A stretch of DNA of 64,000 bases from Halolamina sp. CBA1230 (lineage in GTDB: Archaea > Halobacteriota > Halobacteria > Halobacteriales > Haloferacaceae), in the NCBI RefSeq assembly GCF_002025255.2, contig NZ_CP054587.1, positions 2,790,001 to 2,854,000 of the forward strand. The letters run 5' to 3'. The notes below the pieces were generated by a model. It saw only the letters and a list, made by a program, of their open reading frames with translations, was not told where the DNA came from and ran no database searches. Made by a program: the position numbers and the translations under genes. How positions within the stretch are numbered: position 1 is the first letter of the stretch; each line of letters begins with the position of its first letter. Below are positions 31,742-39,727 of this stretch, one piece after another.

Positions 31742-32860
31742 TTACTGGACCGCCTCGTACGCCTCGCCCATGATCGAGAGCGCCTCCTCCAGTTCCTCGG
31801 TGCTCGTCGCGTAGGAGATGCGGGCGTACCCCTCGCCGGCGGAGCCGAACGCCTCGCCCGGCACGAGCACGACGCCGCGGGAGATACACTCGTCGACGAA
31901 CCCCTCGGGCACCTCGGGCATCACGTAGAACGCTCCCTCGGGCGTGGGCACGTCGAGGCCGATGTCGGTCAGCCCGTCGACGACCAGGTCACGCCGCTGT
32001 TCGAACGTATCAGCCATCTCCGTGACCACGTCCTGCGGCCCCGAGAGGGCGGCCTCGGCGGCGTACTGTGCCGGCGCGGACGCACACGCCTGCACGTACT
32101 GGTGGACGCGCAGCATGCGCTCGATGCGCTCGGGCGCGGCCGCCACCCAGCCTAGTCGCCAGCCCGTCATCGAGTACGTTTTCGAGCAGGCGTCGACGAC
32201 GACGGTCTGCTCGGGCGCGAACTCCGCCGGCGAGCGGTGTTCGCCGTCGAACACGATCCGGCCGTACACCTCGTCGGAGACACAGAGCAGGTCGTGCTCC
32301 TCGGCGATCCGAGCGAACTCCCGGACGTCCCCGACGGGCGAGACGGCACCAGTCGGGTTGCCGGGGCTGTTGACCACGAACGCCGCGGTGTCCTCGGTGA
32401 TCGCGTCCTCGATCTCGGCGGGATCGATGGTGAGGTCGTCTCGAACCGGCACCGGGACTGGCTCCGCGCCGGTCAGTTTCGTCAGCGCGTCGTAGGCGAC
32501 GAAGCCGGGGTCCGGGATGATCACCTCGTCGCCCGGGTCGACGTGGGCCTCCAGCGCGATGTGGAGCGCTTCGCTCCCGCCGGCGGTGGCGATGATCTGC
32601 TCGGGGTCGTAGTCGAGGCCGAGCTCGCGCTCGTGTTTTTCGACGATCCCCTCGCGGAGTTCGGGGATCCCCTTGTTGCCGGTGTAGGCGTCGGTCTTGC
32701 CGGCCTCGATCGCGTCGACGGCGCCCTGCCGGGCGTGCTCCGGCGTGGGGAAGTCGGGCTGACCGAGACCGAGGTTGATCGCGTCCTCGCCGGCGGCCTC
32801 GAACACTTCCCGGATACCGGAGATGGCGATGCGCTCCACACGGTCGGAGAACTGGGGCAT
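31742..32860 (-). CDS. Class I pyridoxal-phosphate aminotransferase
   Basis: A 372-residue enzyme, starting at ATG 32860 (an in-frame GTG lies 6 nt upstream). Fold type I features are INLGLGQPDFPTP, TAYTGNKGIPELR-type (residue about 60), NSPGNPTGAVSP and the PLP lysine in CSKTYSMTGWRLGWV. The C-terminal domain has PEGAFYVMPEVPEGF and YARISYATS. It resembles aspartate, alanine or aromatic aminotransferases; the substrate cannot be chosen from sequence. It is cytoplasmic. Confidence 0.92.
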   Translation of the reverse strand: MPQFSDRVERIAISGIREVFEAAGEDAINLGLGQPDFPTPEHARQGAVDAIEAGKTDAYTGNKGIPELREGIVEKHERELGLDYDPEQIIATAGGSEALHIALEAHVDPGDEVIIPDPGFVAYDALTKLTGAEPVPVPVRDDLTIDPAEIEDAITEDTAAFVVNSPGNPTGAVSPVGDVREFARIAEEHDLLCVSDEVYGRIVFDGEHRSPAEFAPEQTVVVDACSKTYSMTGWRLGWVAAAPERIERMLRVHQYVQACASAPAQYAAEAALSGPQDVVTEMADTFEQRRDLVVDGLTDIGLDVPTPEGAFYVMPEVPEGFVDECISRGVVLVPGEAFGSAGEGYARISYATSTEELEEALSIMGEAYEAVQ

Positions 32861-32884
32861 ATCCACGGGGTTGGCGGGGAGTGC

Positions 32885-32891
32885 GTTAATG
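32885..32891 (-). promoter_or_regulatory. TATA-like box of the aminotransferase gene
   Basis: Minus-strand CATTAAC lies 25-31 nt upstream of ATG 32860 and favours that start. Confidence 0.5.
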
Positions 32892-32911
32892 GTTGCTCTC
32901 CGCGACAGTGG

Positions 32912-33391
32912 TCAGCGGGTGAACTCCTCGCGGCGCTGTTCGGTGAGTTTCGCTCCGCTCCCGGAACCTCTCACGACGTACGTGCCCGCCGCCTGATCGA
33001 ACAGCCGCTGGTTCTGGTCGTCGATCGCGATCGCCGCCATACCCACCAGCCAGGTGGGCCACCCGCCGAACAGCGCCGGAACGTTCCGGACGAGCGCCTG
33101 CCCGTACCCGATCTCGCGGCCACTCCTGCCGACGACGCGGATATCCGTCACCATCTTCCCGACGGTCTTACCGTACGCGCCCTCGAGCACGGTCCCGTAC
33201 CCTAGGCCGACCGCGAGAAACCCGAAGAAGACGGTCGCTTCGACCGCGCCGGGGCTGCCGGCAGCTCCGGCACCGGCGAACACGACCACCAGCAGTAGGA
33301 TGAACATCACGACGTAGTCGATCAGCTGGGCGGCGATGCGCGCACCGACGACGTCGACGTCGCCGGGACCGTGGGAGGGCTGTCGCGACAT
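32912..33391 (-). CDS. RDD-family membrane protein
   Basis: A 159-residue protein with the RDD pattern: VGARIAAQLIDYVVMFILLL (Arg and Asp in helix one), a second hydrophobic segment, GKTVGKMVTDIRVVGRSG and YGQALVRNVPALF. Three or four membrane helices are predicted. RDD proteins are poorly characterised; a few affect Na+/H+ exchange. No close functional partner is visible. Confidence 0.85.
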   Translation of the reverse strand: MSRQPSHGPGDVDVVGARIAAQLIDYVVMFILLLVVVFAGAGAAGSPGAVEATVFFGFLAVGLGYGTVLEGAYGKTVGKMVTDIRVVGRSGREIGYGQALVRNVPALFGGWPTWLVGMAAIAIDDQNQRLFDQAAGTYVVRGSGSGAKLTEQRREEFTR

Positions 33392-33427
33392 GAGTGTCGT
33401 TTCCCACGGCGTCTCACCAAAAACTTC

Positions 33428-33580
33428 CTACTCCTCGGCCGCCTCCCGGAGGGTCTCGATCCGTGACCGCAGCTGTGAGAGCGCCACGTCGGCGTTCATG
33501 TACCCCTGGTCGTACTCCTCGTACACCGTGTCCGCGGCGTCGAGGAACTCCGCGACTGCCTCGTCTGAACCGTCGGTCAT
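33428..33580 (-). CDS. Small acidic protein, 50 residues
   Basis: A 50-residue acidic helical protein starting at ATG 33580 (DGSDEAVAEFLDAADTVYEE, then NADVALSQLRSRIETLREA). The longer frame to 33673 begins with an unlikely stretch. The second half forms a clear amphipathic helix and could be a coiled coil. No function is known. It is convergent with nothing and divergent from the helicase gene across 82 bp. Confidence 0.6.
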   Translation of the reverse strand: MTDGSDEAVAEFLDAADTVYEEYDQGYMNADVALSQLRSRIETLREAAEE

Positions 33581-33662
33581 GGCCGTCGCTATCGGCCCCG
33601 CGGTGGTAAGGCGTTCGGAGCGACCCCGAAATCCACAAGCACCGCGGCAGCCAACCCGGGGT

Positions 33663-35090
33663 GTGACGCTCACGCTCCGGTTCGAGGACGGGACGGTTCG
33701 GGCCGTGAGCGACGTTTACGGGAGCGAAGCTCCCGTTCGCAAGCCGGAACCGACAGCGGACGGTTCCGGTGACGACGACGCCGATCGGTCGGCGCTCGCC
33801 GAAATCGCCCACGAACACGAGTTCCTCGACGCCGACGAGCGGACCGGCGGCTACCGTGCGCCGGCGTACCGTTACGCCGACCTCCGGAACGCGCTCGACG
33901 CACGCGAGGTCGACTACCGCGACCGCGTGCTCGACACCGATCCCCTCTCGCTGTCGACGCGCTACCAACTCCGAGAGTACCAGCAGGCGGCGCTGTCCGC
34001 GTGGCACGACGCCGACGACCGCGGGGTGGTGGAGCTCCCGACCGGCGCGGGCAAGACGGTGCTCGCGATCGCCGCGATGGCCGAACTCGGCGTGCCGACG
34101 CTGGTGGTCGTCCCGACGGTCGACCTGCTCGATCAGTGGCGCCGCGAACTCGAATCCGAGTTCGACGTTCCGATCGGCCAGTTCGGCGGCGGCGAGCAGC
34201 GCGCGGAGGCGATTACCGTCTCCACGTACGACTCGGCGTACCTCAAGGCCGACAACGTCGGCGGGCAGTTCGGCTTCGTCGTGTTCGACGAAGTCCACCA
34301 CCTCGGCGGCGAGGGGTATCGCGATATCGCGCGGCTGCTGGCTGCGCCCGCACGGCTGGGGCTGACCGCGACGTTCGAACGCCCGGACGGTGCTCACGAG
34401 ACGATCGTCGATCTCGTCGGCCCGCGCGTGTACACGCTCGACGCCGCCGACCTCGCGGGCGACCACCTCGCCGAGTACGAGATCCGGCGGATCGAGGTCG
34501 ACCTCACCCCGGAGGAACGCGAGGCCTACGAAGACGCCCAGGGGACGTTCGTCGACTACCTCAAGCGCTCGAACATCTCGATGCAGCGCGGGAGCGACTA
34601 CCAGGAGCTCGTGAAGCGTTCCGGCCGCGACCCCGAGGCGCGCGAGGCGCTGCTGGCCAAGCAGCGCGCACGGCGGATCGTCCGCGAGGCAGACCGGAAA
34701 GTCGCCGAACTCGGTCGGTTGCTGGACCGCCACCGCGACGACCGCGTGATCGTGTTCACCGCGAGCACGGATCTGGTGTACCGGCTCTCCGAGCGCTACC
34801 TCCTGCCGGCGATCACGAACGAGACCGGCGCCGCCGAGCGCCGGGAGATCCTCGATCGGTTCCGATCGGGGGAGTACTCCCGCGTCGTGACCGCGAACGT
34901 GCTCGACGAGGGCGTCGACGTGCCGGACGCGAACGTCGGCGTGCTGCTCGCCGGCTCGGGGAGCGAACGCGAGTTCACCCAGCGTCTCGGCCGCATCCTC
35001 CGCCCCAACGAGGACGACTCACGGGCGCTGCTGTACGAGGTGGTCAGCGAGGAGACCGCGGAGGAACGCGTGGCTGAGCGCCGCCGCTAG
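33663..35090 (+). CDS. XPB-like superfamily 2 DNA helicase
   Basis: A 475-residue helicase starting at GTG 33663. The N-terminal damage-recognition-like region is followed by Walker A VVELPTGAGKTVLAIAAMAE, then FVVFDEVHHLGG (DEVH, motif II) and LGLTATFERPDG (motif III). The second RecA domain has VIVFTAS, VTANVLDEGVDVPDA and QRLGRILRPNE (motif VI). Archaeal XPB pairs with the nuclease Bax1, whose gene follows on the same strand at 35743 with one lipoprotein gene inserted on the opposite strand. Confidence 0.9.
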   Translation: MTLTLRFEDGTVRAVSDVYGSEAPVRKPEPTADGSGDDDADRSALAEIAHEHEFLDADERTGGYRAPAYRYADLRNALDAREVDYRDRVLDTDPLSLSTRYQLREYQQAALSAWHDADDRGVVELPTGAGKTVLAIAAMAELGVPTLVVVPTVDLLDQWRRELESEFDVPIGQFGGGEQRAEAITVSTYDSAYLKADNVGGQFGFVVFDEVHHLGGEGYRDIARLLAAPARLGLTATFERPDGAHETIVDLVGPRVYTLDAADLAGDHLAEYEIRRIEVDLTPEEREAYEDAQGTFVDYLKRSNISMQRGSDYQELVKRSGRDPEAREALLAKQRARRIVREADRKVAELGRLLDRHRDDRVIVFTASTDLVYRLSERYLLPAITNETGAAERREILDRFRSGEYSRVVTANVLDEGVDVPDANVGVLLAGSGSEREFTQRLGRILRPNEDDSRALLYEVVSEETAEERVAERRR

Positions 35091-35098
35091 CGCCGGAG

Positions 35099-35506
35099 TC
35101 AGAGCTCCCCTTGCCAGCCGTAGGAGAGGTCGGCGCTCGCGCCGGCCCACGTCTCGTACGCCACGTCGAAGACGAGATCGACCTCGGCCGCCGTGTCGGC
35201 GTCGAGCGAGACCTCCCGGCTGGCCTCGTACTCGGCCGTTCCGTCGTCGGTCTCGATCGTCGCCCGCCCGACGAGCGTGTCGCTCCGGCTGCTGTCGGCA
35301 GTGTTCTCGACGGTGATCACGAACACGAGCGCCCCGTCATCGCCCTCGCGTGGCGTCCCGTCGACGATTCGGAGGCCCCGAGTGGTCTCCACCGGCCCGC
35401 CACCTTCGGGCGTCGTCGGCGGGTTCCGCGGCCCGGAGCCGCCGCTGGCGCCCACACAGCCCGCGAGCCCGACCGCAGCCAGCGAGAGGAACTGGCGTCG
35501 CTGCAC
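35099..35506 (-). CDS. Tat lipoprotein, unknown, between XPB and Bax1
   Basis: A 135-residue protein starting at GTG 35506 with a twin-arginine signal and lipobox in QRRQFLSLAAVGLAGC. A Gly/Pro linker precedes a beta-rich mature domain (LVFVITVENTADSSRSD, TVLVGRATIETDD-type). It is a probable surface lipoprotein of an Ig-like fold. It lies on the opposite strand inside the XPB-Bax1 locus and has no evident link to DNA repair. Confidence 0.8.
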   Translation of the reverse strand: MQRRQFLSLAAVGLAGCVGASGGSGPRNPPTTPEGGGPVETTRGLRIVDGTPREGDDGALVFVITVENTADSSRSDTLVGRATIETDDGTAEYEASREVSLDADTAAEVDLVFDVAYETWAGASADLSYGWQGEL

Positions 35507-35742
35507 GGTCGTCACTGTTCGGGAGGGACAATCAGCGTTCCCCTGTGGCGACAGCGCGTCGCTGCCGACCGCGACGAACTGTGAACAGGTGGCGGTACCG
35601 ACTCCGCAGGGGGTCGCCACGCTCCCGCCTCGGCCACCCTGCGGTCGTGTTCAGACGACGGGGGGAGTGGTCCCGGCATCGTACTTGAACGTCGGCCCGG
35701 TCGCTCCGGCGGCGTTTTACGCTCCGGCCGCCAACGCCGCGT
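35507..35742. other. Divergent intergenic region before the Bax1 gene
   Basis: No gene is visible in these 236 bp. The plus-strand box GTTTTAC (35714-35720) lies 23-29 nt before the GTG start at 35743 and is the likely Bax1 promoter. TACTTGAAC at 35680-35688 is a TTCAAGTA box on the minus strand, but it is 174-182 nt from the nearest minus-strand start. Confidence 0.45.
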
Positions 35743-37275
35743 GTGCTGCGGAAGGAACACCTCCGGGTCTCGCGAGCCGGCGGCGGGTACCACCCACAGT
35801 TCACCGGCGAGGACGACCGCGCGCTGGCGGCGAGCCTGCTGGGGACGTTCCAGGGCCACGTCGGCGAGCGCCGCGCCCGGCTTCGGGAGGCGCTCGACGA
35901 GGCCGAACGCGAGGCCGACTCGTTCAAGCTGGTTCGGGGGCTGGCGGCGCTGCTGGAGCGTGAGGCGACGTTCGAGACCCGCGCACCGGTGCCGCCGCGT
36001 CGGACTCGCCGGGCGACGTTCGAGAGCGCGGAATCCGTCGGTGTCGCGAGCGACCCCGAGCGTGCGGAGGCGCTCGCGACTGCGGCTGATCGGCTGGGCG
36101 TCGATGTCGACACGGTGGAGCAGTCGCTGTACGCCGACCGCGAGGAGAACCAGGTGTTGGCGTCGTTCGACCCGCGCTGGGACCCCGAGACGCTACTGCA
36201 ACAGTACGATCTCTCGCTGGCCCAGACCGCGCTGTTCGACGCGACCGAGGTCCACGTGCGGAGCTCTGAACCGGCGGATCTAGTGCGCGCGGTGAAACGG
36301 CTCGGGCTGATGTACGAGGTTCAGCGGACAGAGGAGGGGCGAGAGCTCGTCGTGACGGGGCCGGACTCGCTGTTCAGTGCGACCCGGCGCTACGGTATCT
36401 CGTTCGCCCGACTGCTGCGCTCGGTCGCGAAAACCGACGACTGGCGGCTCTCGGCGACGATCGACGACCGCGGCCGCGAGCGGACGATGACCCTGACCGA
36501 CGAGGACGTCGCGGTCCCGGGCGTCGAACCGGTCGCGGAGCCGACGTACGACTCCTCGGTCGAGGCCGAGTTCGCGGCCGCCTTCGAGAGCCTCGACACC
36601 GATTGGGAGCTCGTGCGTGAGCCAGAACCCCTCGAGACAGGTAACCGCGTGATGATCCCGGACTTCGCGTTCGACTACGCGCCTGCCGGCGCCGAGGTGG
36701 AATCGGTCGCGGACCGCTTTCGGGTCTACTTCGAGATCATGGGGTTCTGGACGCCCGAGTACGTGGAGAAGAAGCTCTCACAGTTGGAGACGGTCGAGGA
36801 CGTGGAGCTCCTGGTCGCGGTCGACGAGTCGCTGGCCGCCAGCGAGGCGATCGAGGCCCGTGACCACCGCGCGATCCCCTACTCCGGCTCGGTCCGCGTG
36901 AAGGACGTCCTCGACGCCCTCCGGGAGTTCGAAGACGATCTGGTCGCCGACGCGGCCGCGGAGCTCCCCGAGGAGATCGTCCCCGACGCGGACGCGATAT
37001 CGCTGGCGGACGTGGCCGCCGAGTACGGCGTGAGCGTCGACGCGGTCGAGGACCAGTCGTTCCCCGACCACCGGCTCGTCGGGCGGACGCTCGTCCGACC
37101 CGGGGTACTCGAGAGCGCGGGCGAGGAGATCGAGAGCGGGATGGCTCTCTCGGATGCGGAGGCGGCTCTGGAGACGTACGGCCTCACCGACGCCTCGGCG
37201 GCGCTGTCGGCGCTGGGGTATCGAGTCGAGTGGGAGGGGCTCAGCGGCGGGACCGTGCGGGAGAAGGCAGAGTAG
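35743..37275 (+). CDS. Bax1-type nuclease partner of XPB (DUF790)
   Basis: A 510-residue protein of the DUF790 family, starting at GTG 35743. The N-terminus is helical, the centre has NRVMIPDFAFDYAP with the nuclease Asp, and FRVYFEIMGFWTPEYVEKK with the catalytic Glu and Lys. In Archaeoglobus and Sulfolobus Bax1 is a structure-specific nuclease that binds XPB and stimulates its helicase activity in nucleotide excision repair. The C-terminal 150 residues contain two repeated helical motifs (ISLADVAAEYGVSVDAVED and its neighbour). Confidence 0.9.
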   Translation: MLRKEHLRVSRAGGGYHPQFTGEDDRALAASLLGTFQGHVGERRARLREALDEAEREADSFKLVRGLAALLEREATFETRAPVPPRRTRRATFESAESVGVASDPERAEALATAADRLGVDVDTVEQSLYADREENQVLASFDPRWDPETLLQQYDLSLAQTALFDATEVHVRSSEPADLVRAVKRLGLMYEVQRTEEGRELVVTGPDSLFSATRRYGISFARLLRSVAKTDDWRLSATIDDRGRERTMTLTDEDVAVPGVEPVAEPTYDSSVEAEFAAAFESLDTDWELVREPEPLETGNRVMIPDFAFDYAPAGAEVESVADRFRVYFEIMGFWTPEYVEKKLSQLETVEDVELLVAVDESLAASEAIEARDHRAIPYSGSVRVKDVLDALREFEDDLVADAAAELPEEIVPDADAISLADVAAEYGVSVDAVEDQSFPDHRLVGRTLVRPGVLESAGEEIESGMALSDAEAALETYGLTDASAALSALGYRVEWEGLSGGTVREKAE

Positions 37276-37287
37276 TCGTCGTCGCGA

Positions 37288-37806
37288 TCAGTCGAGCGTC
37301 GCGAGTTCCTCCTGGTACCCTTTCGGCACCCGCGAGCGGAGTTCGCCGTGGAGGTAGAGCCCGACGCCGATCGGTTCGAGTTCGCCTGCGAGCTCGTGGG
37401 CGGCGATCAGGTAGCCCCAGTCGCCGTCCCAGCGGTCGAACTGCTGGTCGTGGCCGGCCGCAAAGGCCGCCGCTTCGCCGGGACCGAGTTCGATCACGTT
37501 CCTCGTCGCGTCGCGCCCGAACCGTCGGGCGCCCGTGGTCGTCGGTTTCCAGTGCTCCTGACGCGTCCGGAGCACGGTGATCCCCAGCCCCTCGGCCTCC
37601 ACGGGAGAGGGGAGGTCGGCGCTGAACGCCCAGATCTTCCCGGAGCCTTTCTCCCAGAACGTGACGTTCTCGAACGTCGCGGGGTCGACGCCGAAGCGTT
37701 CCTGCCACCAGTCGACGACCTCCTCGCGGGCGGCCCGCCCCTCGACCTCGCGATCGTCAGGGGTCGCCGGCAGTCGATCGAACCGCTGGCCGTCGTTCTC
37801 GCTCAC
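37288..37806 (-). CDS. Probable RNA-binding (PUA-like) companion of the NOL1/NOP2 methyltransferase
   Basis: A 172-residue protein coupled by a 4-nt overlap to the methyltransferase gene. The C-terminal half (NVIELGPGEAAAFAAGHDQQ, then GVGLYLHGELRSRVPKGYQ) resembles a PUA-like RNA-binding fold as found at the C-terminus of bacterial RsmF-type enzymes. The N-terminal part is WWQERFGVDPATFENVTFWE. Many archaeal and bacterial NOL1/NOP2 enzymes carry this region in one chain; here it is separate. The RNA-binding role is inferred from this, and I give no family name with certainty. Confidence 0.7.
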   Translation of the reverse strand: MSENDGQRFDRLPATPDDREVEGRAAREEVVDWWQERFGVDPATFENVTFWEKGSGKIWAFSADLPSPVEAEGLGITVLRTRQEHWKPTTTGARRFGRDATRNVIELGPGEAAAFAAGHDQQFDRWDGDWGYLIAAHELAGELEPIGVGLYLHGELRSRVPKGYQEELATLD

Positions 37807-38750
37807 GCGCCCACCTCCTCGTCAGCGTCGACACCCGCATCGGCGCCGCCCACGCGGAGTTTCGCGACGAAGAACCCGCCCGTATCGTTCTGGTGAGGGT
37901 AGACGCGGTGGGCTTTCCGGAGCGAGTCGTCGAACTGCTGGTCCTCCCACTCGGTAACGCCGGGTGAGGTTTCGAGCGGCGCGTCCCAGTCGACCATCTC
38001 GGCGTCGGTCGTTTCGAGGGCGTGGTCGACGACGGCCTCGTTCTCCTCGGGCGCGAACGTACAGGTGGAGTACACAACCTCGCCGCCCGGCCGGGTGAGA
38101 TCGATCGCGCGCCGGAGGATCCCCTTCTGGATGCCGACGAGGCTCTCGACGTGCCCCAGCGACCACTTCTCCAGCACGTCGGGGTTCTTCCGGCAGGTGC
38201 CCTCACACGAGCAGGGGACGTCCGCGACCGCGCCGTCCAGCGCGTCGATACCCAGATCCGAGAGCGAGAAGTTCCGCGCGTCGTCGTTGGTCACGACCAG
38301 GTTGCTCACGCCCAGTCGCTCGGCGTTGTGCCGCAGCGCCGAGAGCCGGCCGAGGTTGTTGTCGTTGCCGATCAGCACGCCCGAGTCGGCCATCAGGTCC
38401 GCGAGGTGGCAGGTCTTGCTCCCCGGCGCCGCGCAGGCGTCCCAGACACGGTCGCCCGGGTCGGGATCGAGCGCGAGCGCGGGCAGCGCGGAAACCTCCT
38501 CCTGGCCGTGGAGCCAGCCGTGGACGTACGGCCACGTCGTGCCCGGGGAGCCGTCGGGGAGGCGGAGCAGGCGGTCGTTCCAGTCGACCTCCTCGTAGGT
38601 GACGCCCTCATCGTCGAGCGCCTCGCGGGCGCGCTCGGGGTCGGCCGCGATCCCGTTGACTCGGACCACCGAGGGAAGCGGCCGGTCGCAGGCGTCGCGG
38701 AACGCCTCGACGTCGACGACGAGGGGCTCGTAGCGGTCGAGCGGGTTCAT
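37803..38750 (-). CDS. NOL1/NOP2/Sun-family RNA m5C methyltransferase
   Basis: A 315-residue enzyme starting at ATG 38750. The SAM motif I is VWDACAAPGSKTCHLADLM, motif IV is DVPCSCEGTCRK with the proline-Cys pair and motif VI is VYSTCTFAPEENEAVV with the catalytic Cys. These define 5-methylcytosine RNA methyltransferases. Whether it acts on rRNA or tRNA is not decided. The N-terminal region (VVRVNGIAADPERAREAL) is typical of the family. It is coupled to the downstream PUA-like protein. Confidence 0.93.
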   Translation of the reverse strand: MNPLDRYEPLVVDVEAFRDACDRPLPSVVRVNGIAADPERAREALDDEGVTYEEVDWNDRLLRLPDGSPGTTWPYVHGWLHGQEEVSALPALALDPDPGDRVWDACAAPGSKTCHLADLMADSGVLIGNDNNLGRLSALRHNAERLGVSNLVVTNDDARNFSLSDLGIDALDGAVADVPCSCEGTCRKNPDVLEKWSLGHVESLVGIQKGILRRAIDLTRPGGEVVYSTCTFAPEENEAVVDHALETTDAEMVDWDAPLETSPGVTEWEDQQFDDSLRKAHRVYPHQNDTGGFFVAKLRVGGADAGVDADEEVGA

Positions 38751-38793
38751 ACCGGGCGTCGGCGGCGCCGGCGCTTGTCGGTTTCGGAGCGGG

Positions 38794-39285
38794 CTAGCCG
38801 TCGTCGCCGAGGAGCGGATCGCCCCGAACGAGCCGCCACAGTCCGGTCCCGACGGCCAGTACCGCGGTGAGCCCGACACCCGTTGCGCTCCCGGCGGCGG
38901 CGCCGAACCACGCGAACGCGTACGTGCCGGAGACAGCTCGGGAGAGCGAGTCCGGGAGGATCCACCCGAGCGCTGTCAGGAGGACTGCCGCGCCGACGAA
39001 CGCCGCGGTTGCGGCAGCGGCCCGGACGATCGCCGAGCGATCCGCGAGCGGGCCGAACCGGAACGGGCCGCTCCCCGCGGGGAGCGCGTAGCCGACCTGT
39101 GCGAGGAGCGCGCCGGCGGACTGGGTGATCAGCACGAAGACGACCGCGAACCCGGCCGGGACGCCGTCGCTGTCCGGCGGCGGCTCGGGGAGCGTCGCAC
39201 CGACGTAGACGCCGTAGCAGAGCGTACCGACACCGACGATCAGCAGCCCGGCACGCACGAGGCCGAGGTAGCGTTTCGGGGACAC
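38794..39285 (-). CDS. Four-helix membrane protein, unknown
   Basis: A 163-residue protein starting at GTG 39285 (VSPKRYLGLVRAGLLIVGVG); the longer frame upstream is Arg-rich and unlikely. Four transmembrane helices are predicted, the second with AVVFVLITQSAGALLAQVG. No known motif. It ends 43 bp upstream of the methyltransferase start on the same strand and could be transcribed with it. Confidence 0.62.
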   Translation of the reverse strand: MSPKRYLGLVRAGLLIVGVGTLCYGVYVGATLPEPPPDSDGVPAGFAVVFVLITQSAGALLAQVGYALPAGSGPFRFGPLADRSAIVRAAAATAAFVGAAVLLTALGWILPDSLSRAVSGTYAFAWFGAAAGSATGVGLTAVLAVGTGLWRLVRGDPLLGDDG

Positions 39286-39495
39286 AGCGGACGGTTGGCG
39301 GTGCCCGACATAGGCTTTCTGTCGCCCCTGCTGATTAGGCGATCCGTTTCGGCGGGACGGACACGGCACAGATCCGGGCCGACGGCGCCGGCCTCGCCCG
39401 GCCGCTCGAGCGGTGATTCGGTTCCGACACAGCCACGGCGTCGTGCTCCGTAGTGCCGACACGGAGGTCGGCACAGGTCGCGAGCCGTGGCTGGT
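39286..39495. other. Intergenic stretch holding a structured 3' element
   Basis: These 210 bp contain no protein gene. The part nearest the zinc-ribbon stop codon folds into the nested stem-loop listed at 39431-39492. The rest (39286-39430) shows nothing recognisable. Confidence 0.4.
39431..39492 (-). terminator. Nested stem-loop after the 47-residue zinc-ribbon gene
   Basis: An outer 8-bp stem (39431-39438 AGCCACGG with 39485-39492 CCGTGGCT) encloses an inner perfect 8-bp stem (39453-39460 GTGCCGAC with 39467-39474 GTCGGCAC, loop ACGGAG) and two internal loops of 14 and 10 nt. It begins 3 nt after the minus-strand stop at 39496. A 3'-end structure of the mRNA or a short RNA is inferred. Confidence 0.45.
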
Positions 39496-39639
39496 TCACC
39501 CGTGTGTCGCCGTATCTGTCGTCCCGAGGATGGTCTCGCAGTGGGGACACTGCCAGACGACGGGTTCGCCCCAGTCGGCGTCGATGAACGCGCGTTCGAG
39601 TTTGCGCACTTCCCGCTCGCAGGACGGACAGTTGGCCAT
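39496..39639 (-). CDS. 47-residue double-CxxC zinc-ribbon micro-protein
   Basis: ATG 39639 opens a 47-codon frame ending in TGA at 39496, too short for ordinary ORF calling. The protein has NCPSCEREVRKLERAF and WQCPHCETILG, that is C4-x2-C7 and C31-x2-C34, giving one zinc ribbon. It belongs to the haloarchaeal CPxC-type zinc-finger micro-proteins, such as HVO_2753 of Haloferax, that are important for growth or stress but mechanistically unclear. It sits between the membrane protein at 39285 and the DJ-1 gene. Confidence 0.8.
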   Translation of the reverse strand: MANCPSCEREVRKLERAFIDADWGEPVVWQCPHCETILGTTDTATHG

Positions 39640-39727
39640 AGTTTGGCTCCCAACCCCCCCGGATTAATCGTTTCCGTCCCGGAAGCGCTCACCGAGTGCT
39701 TTTGCGCCCGGACGCCAACTGGTGGCT

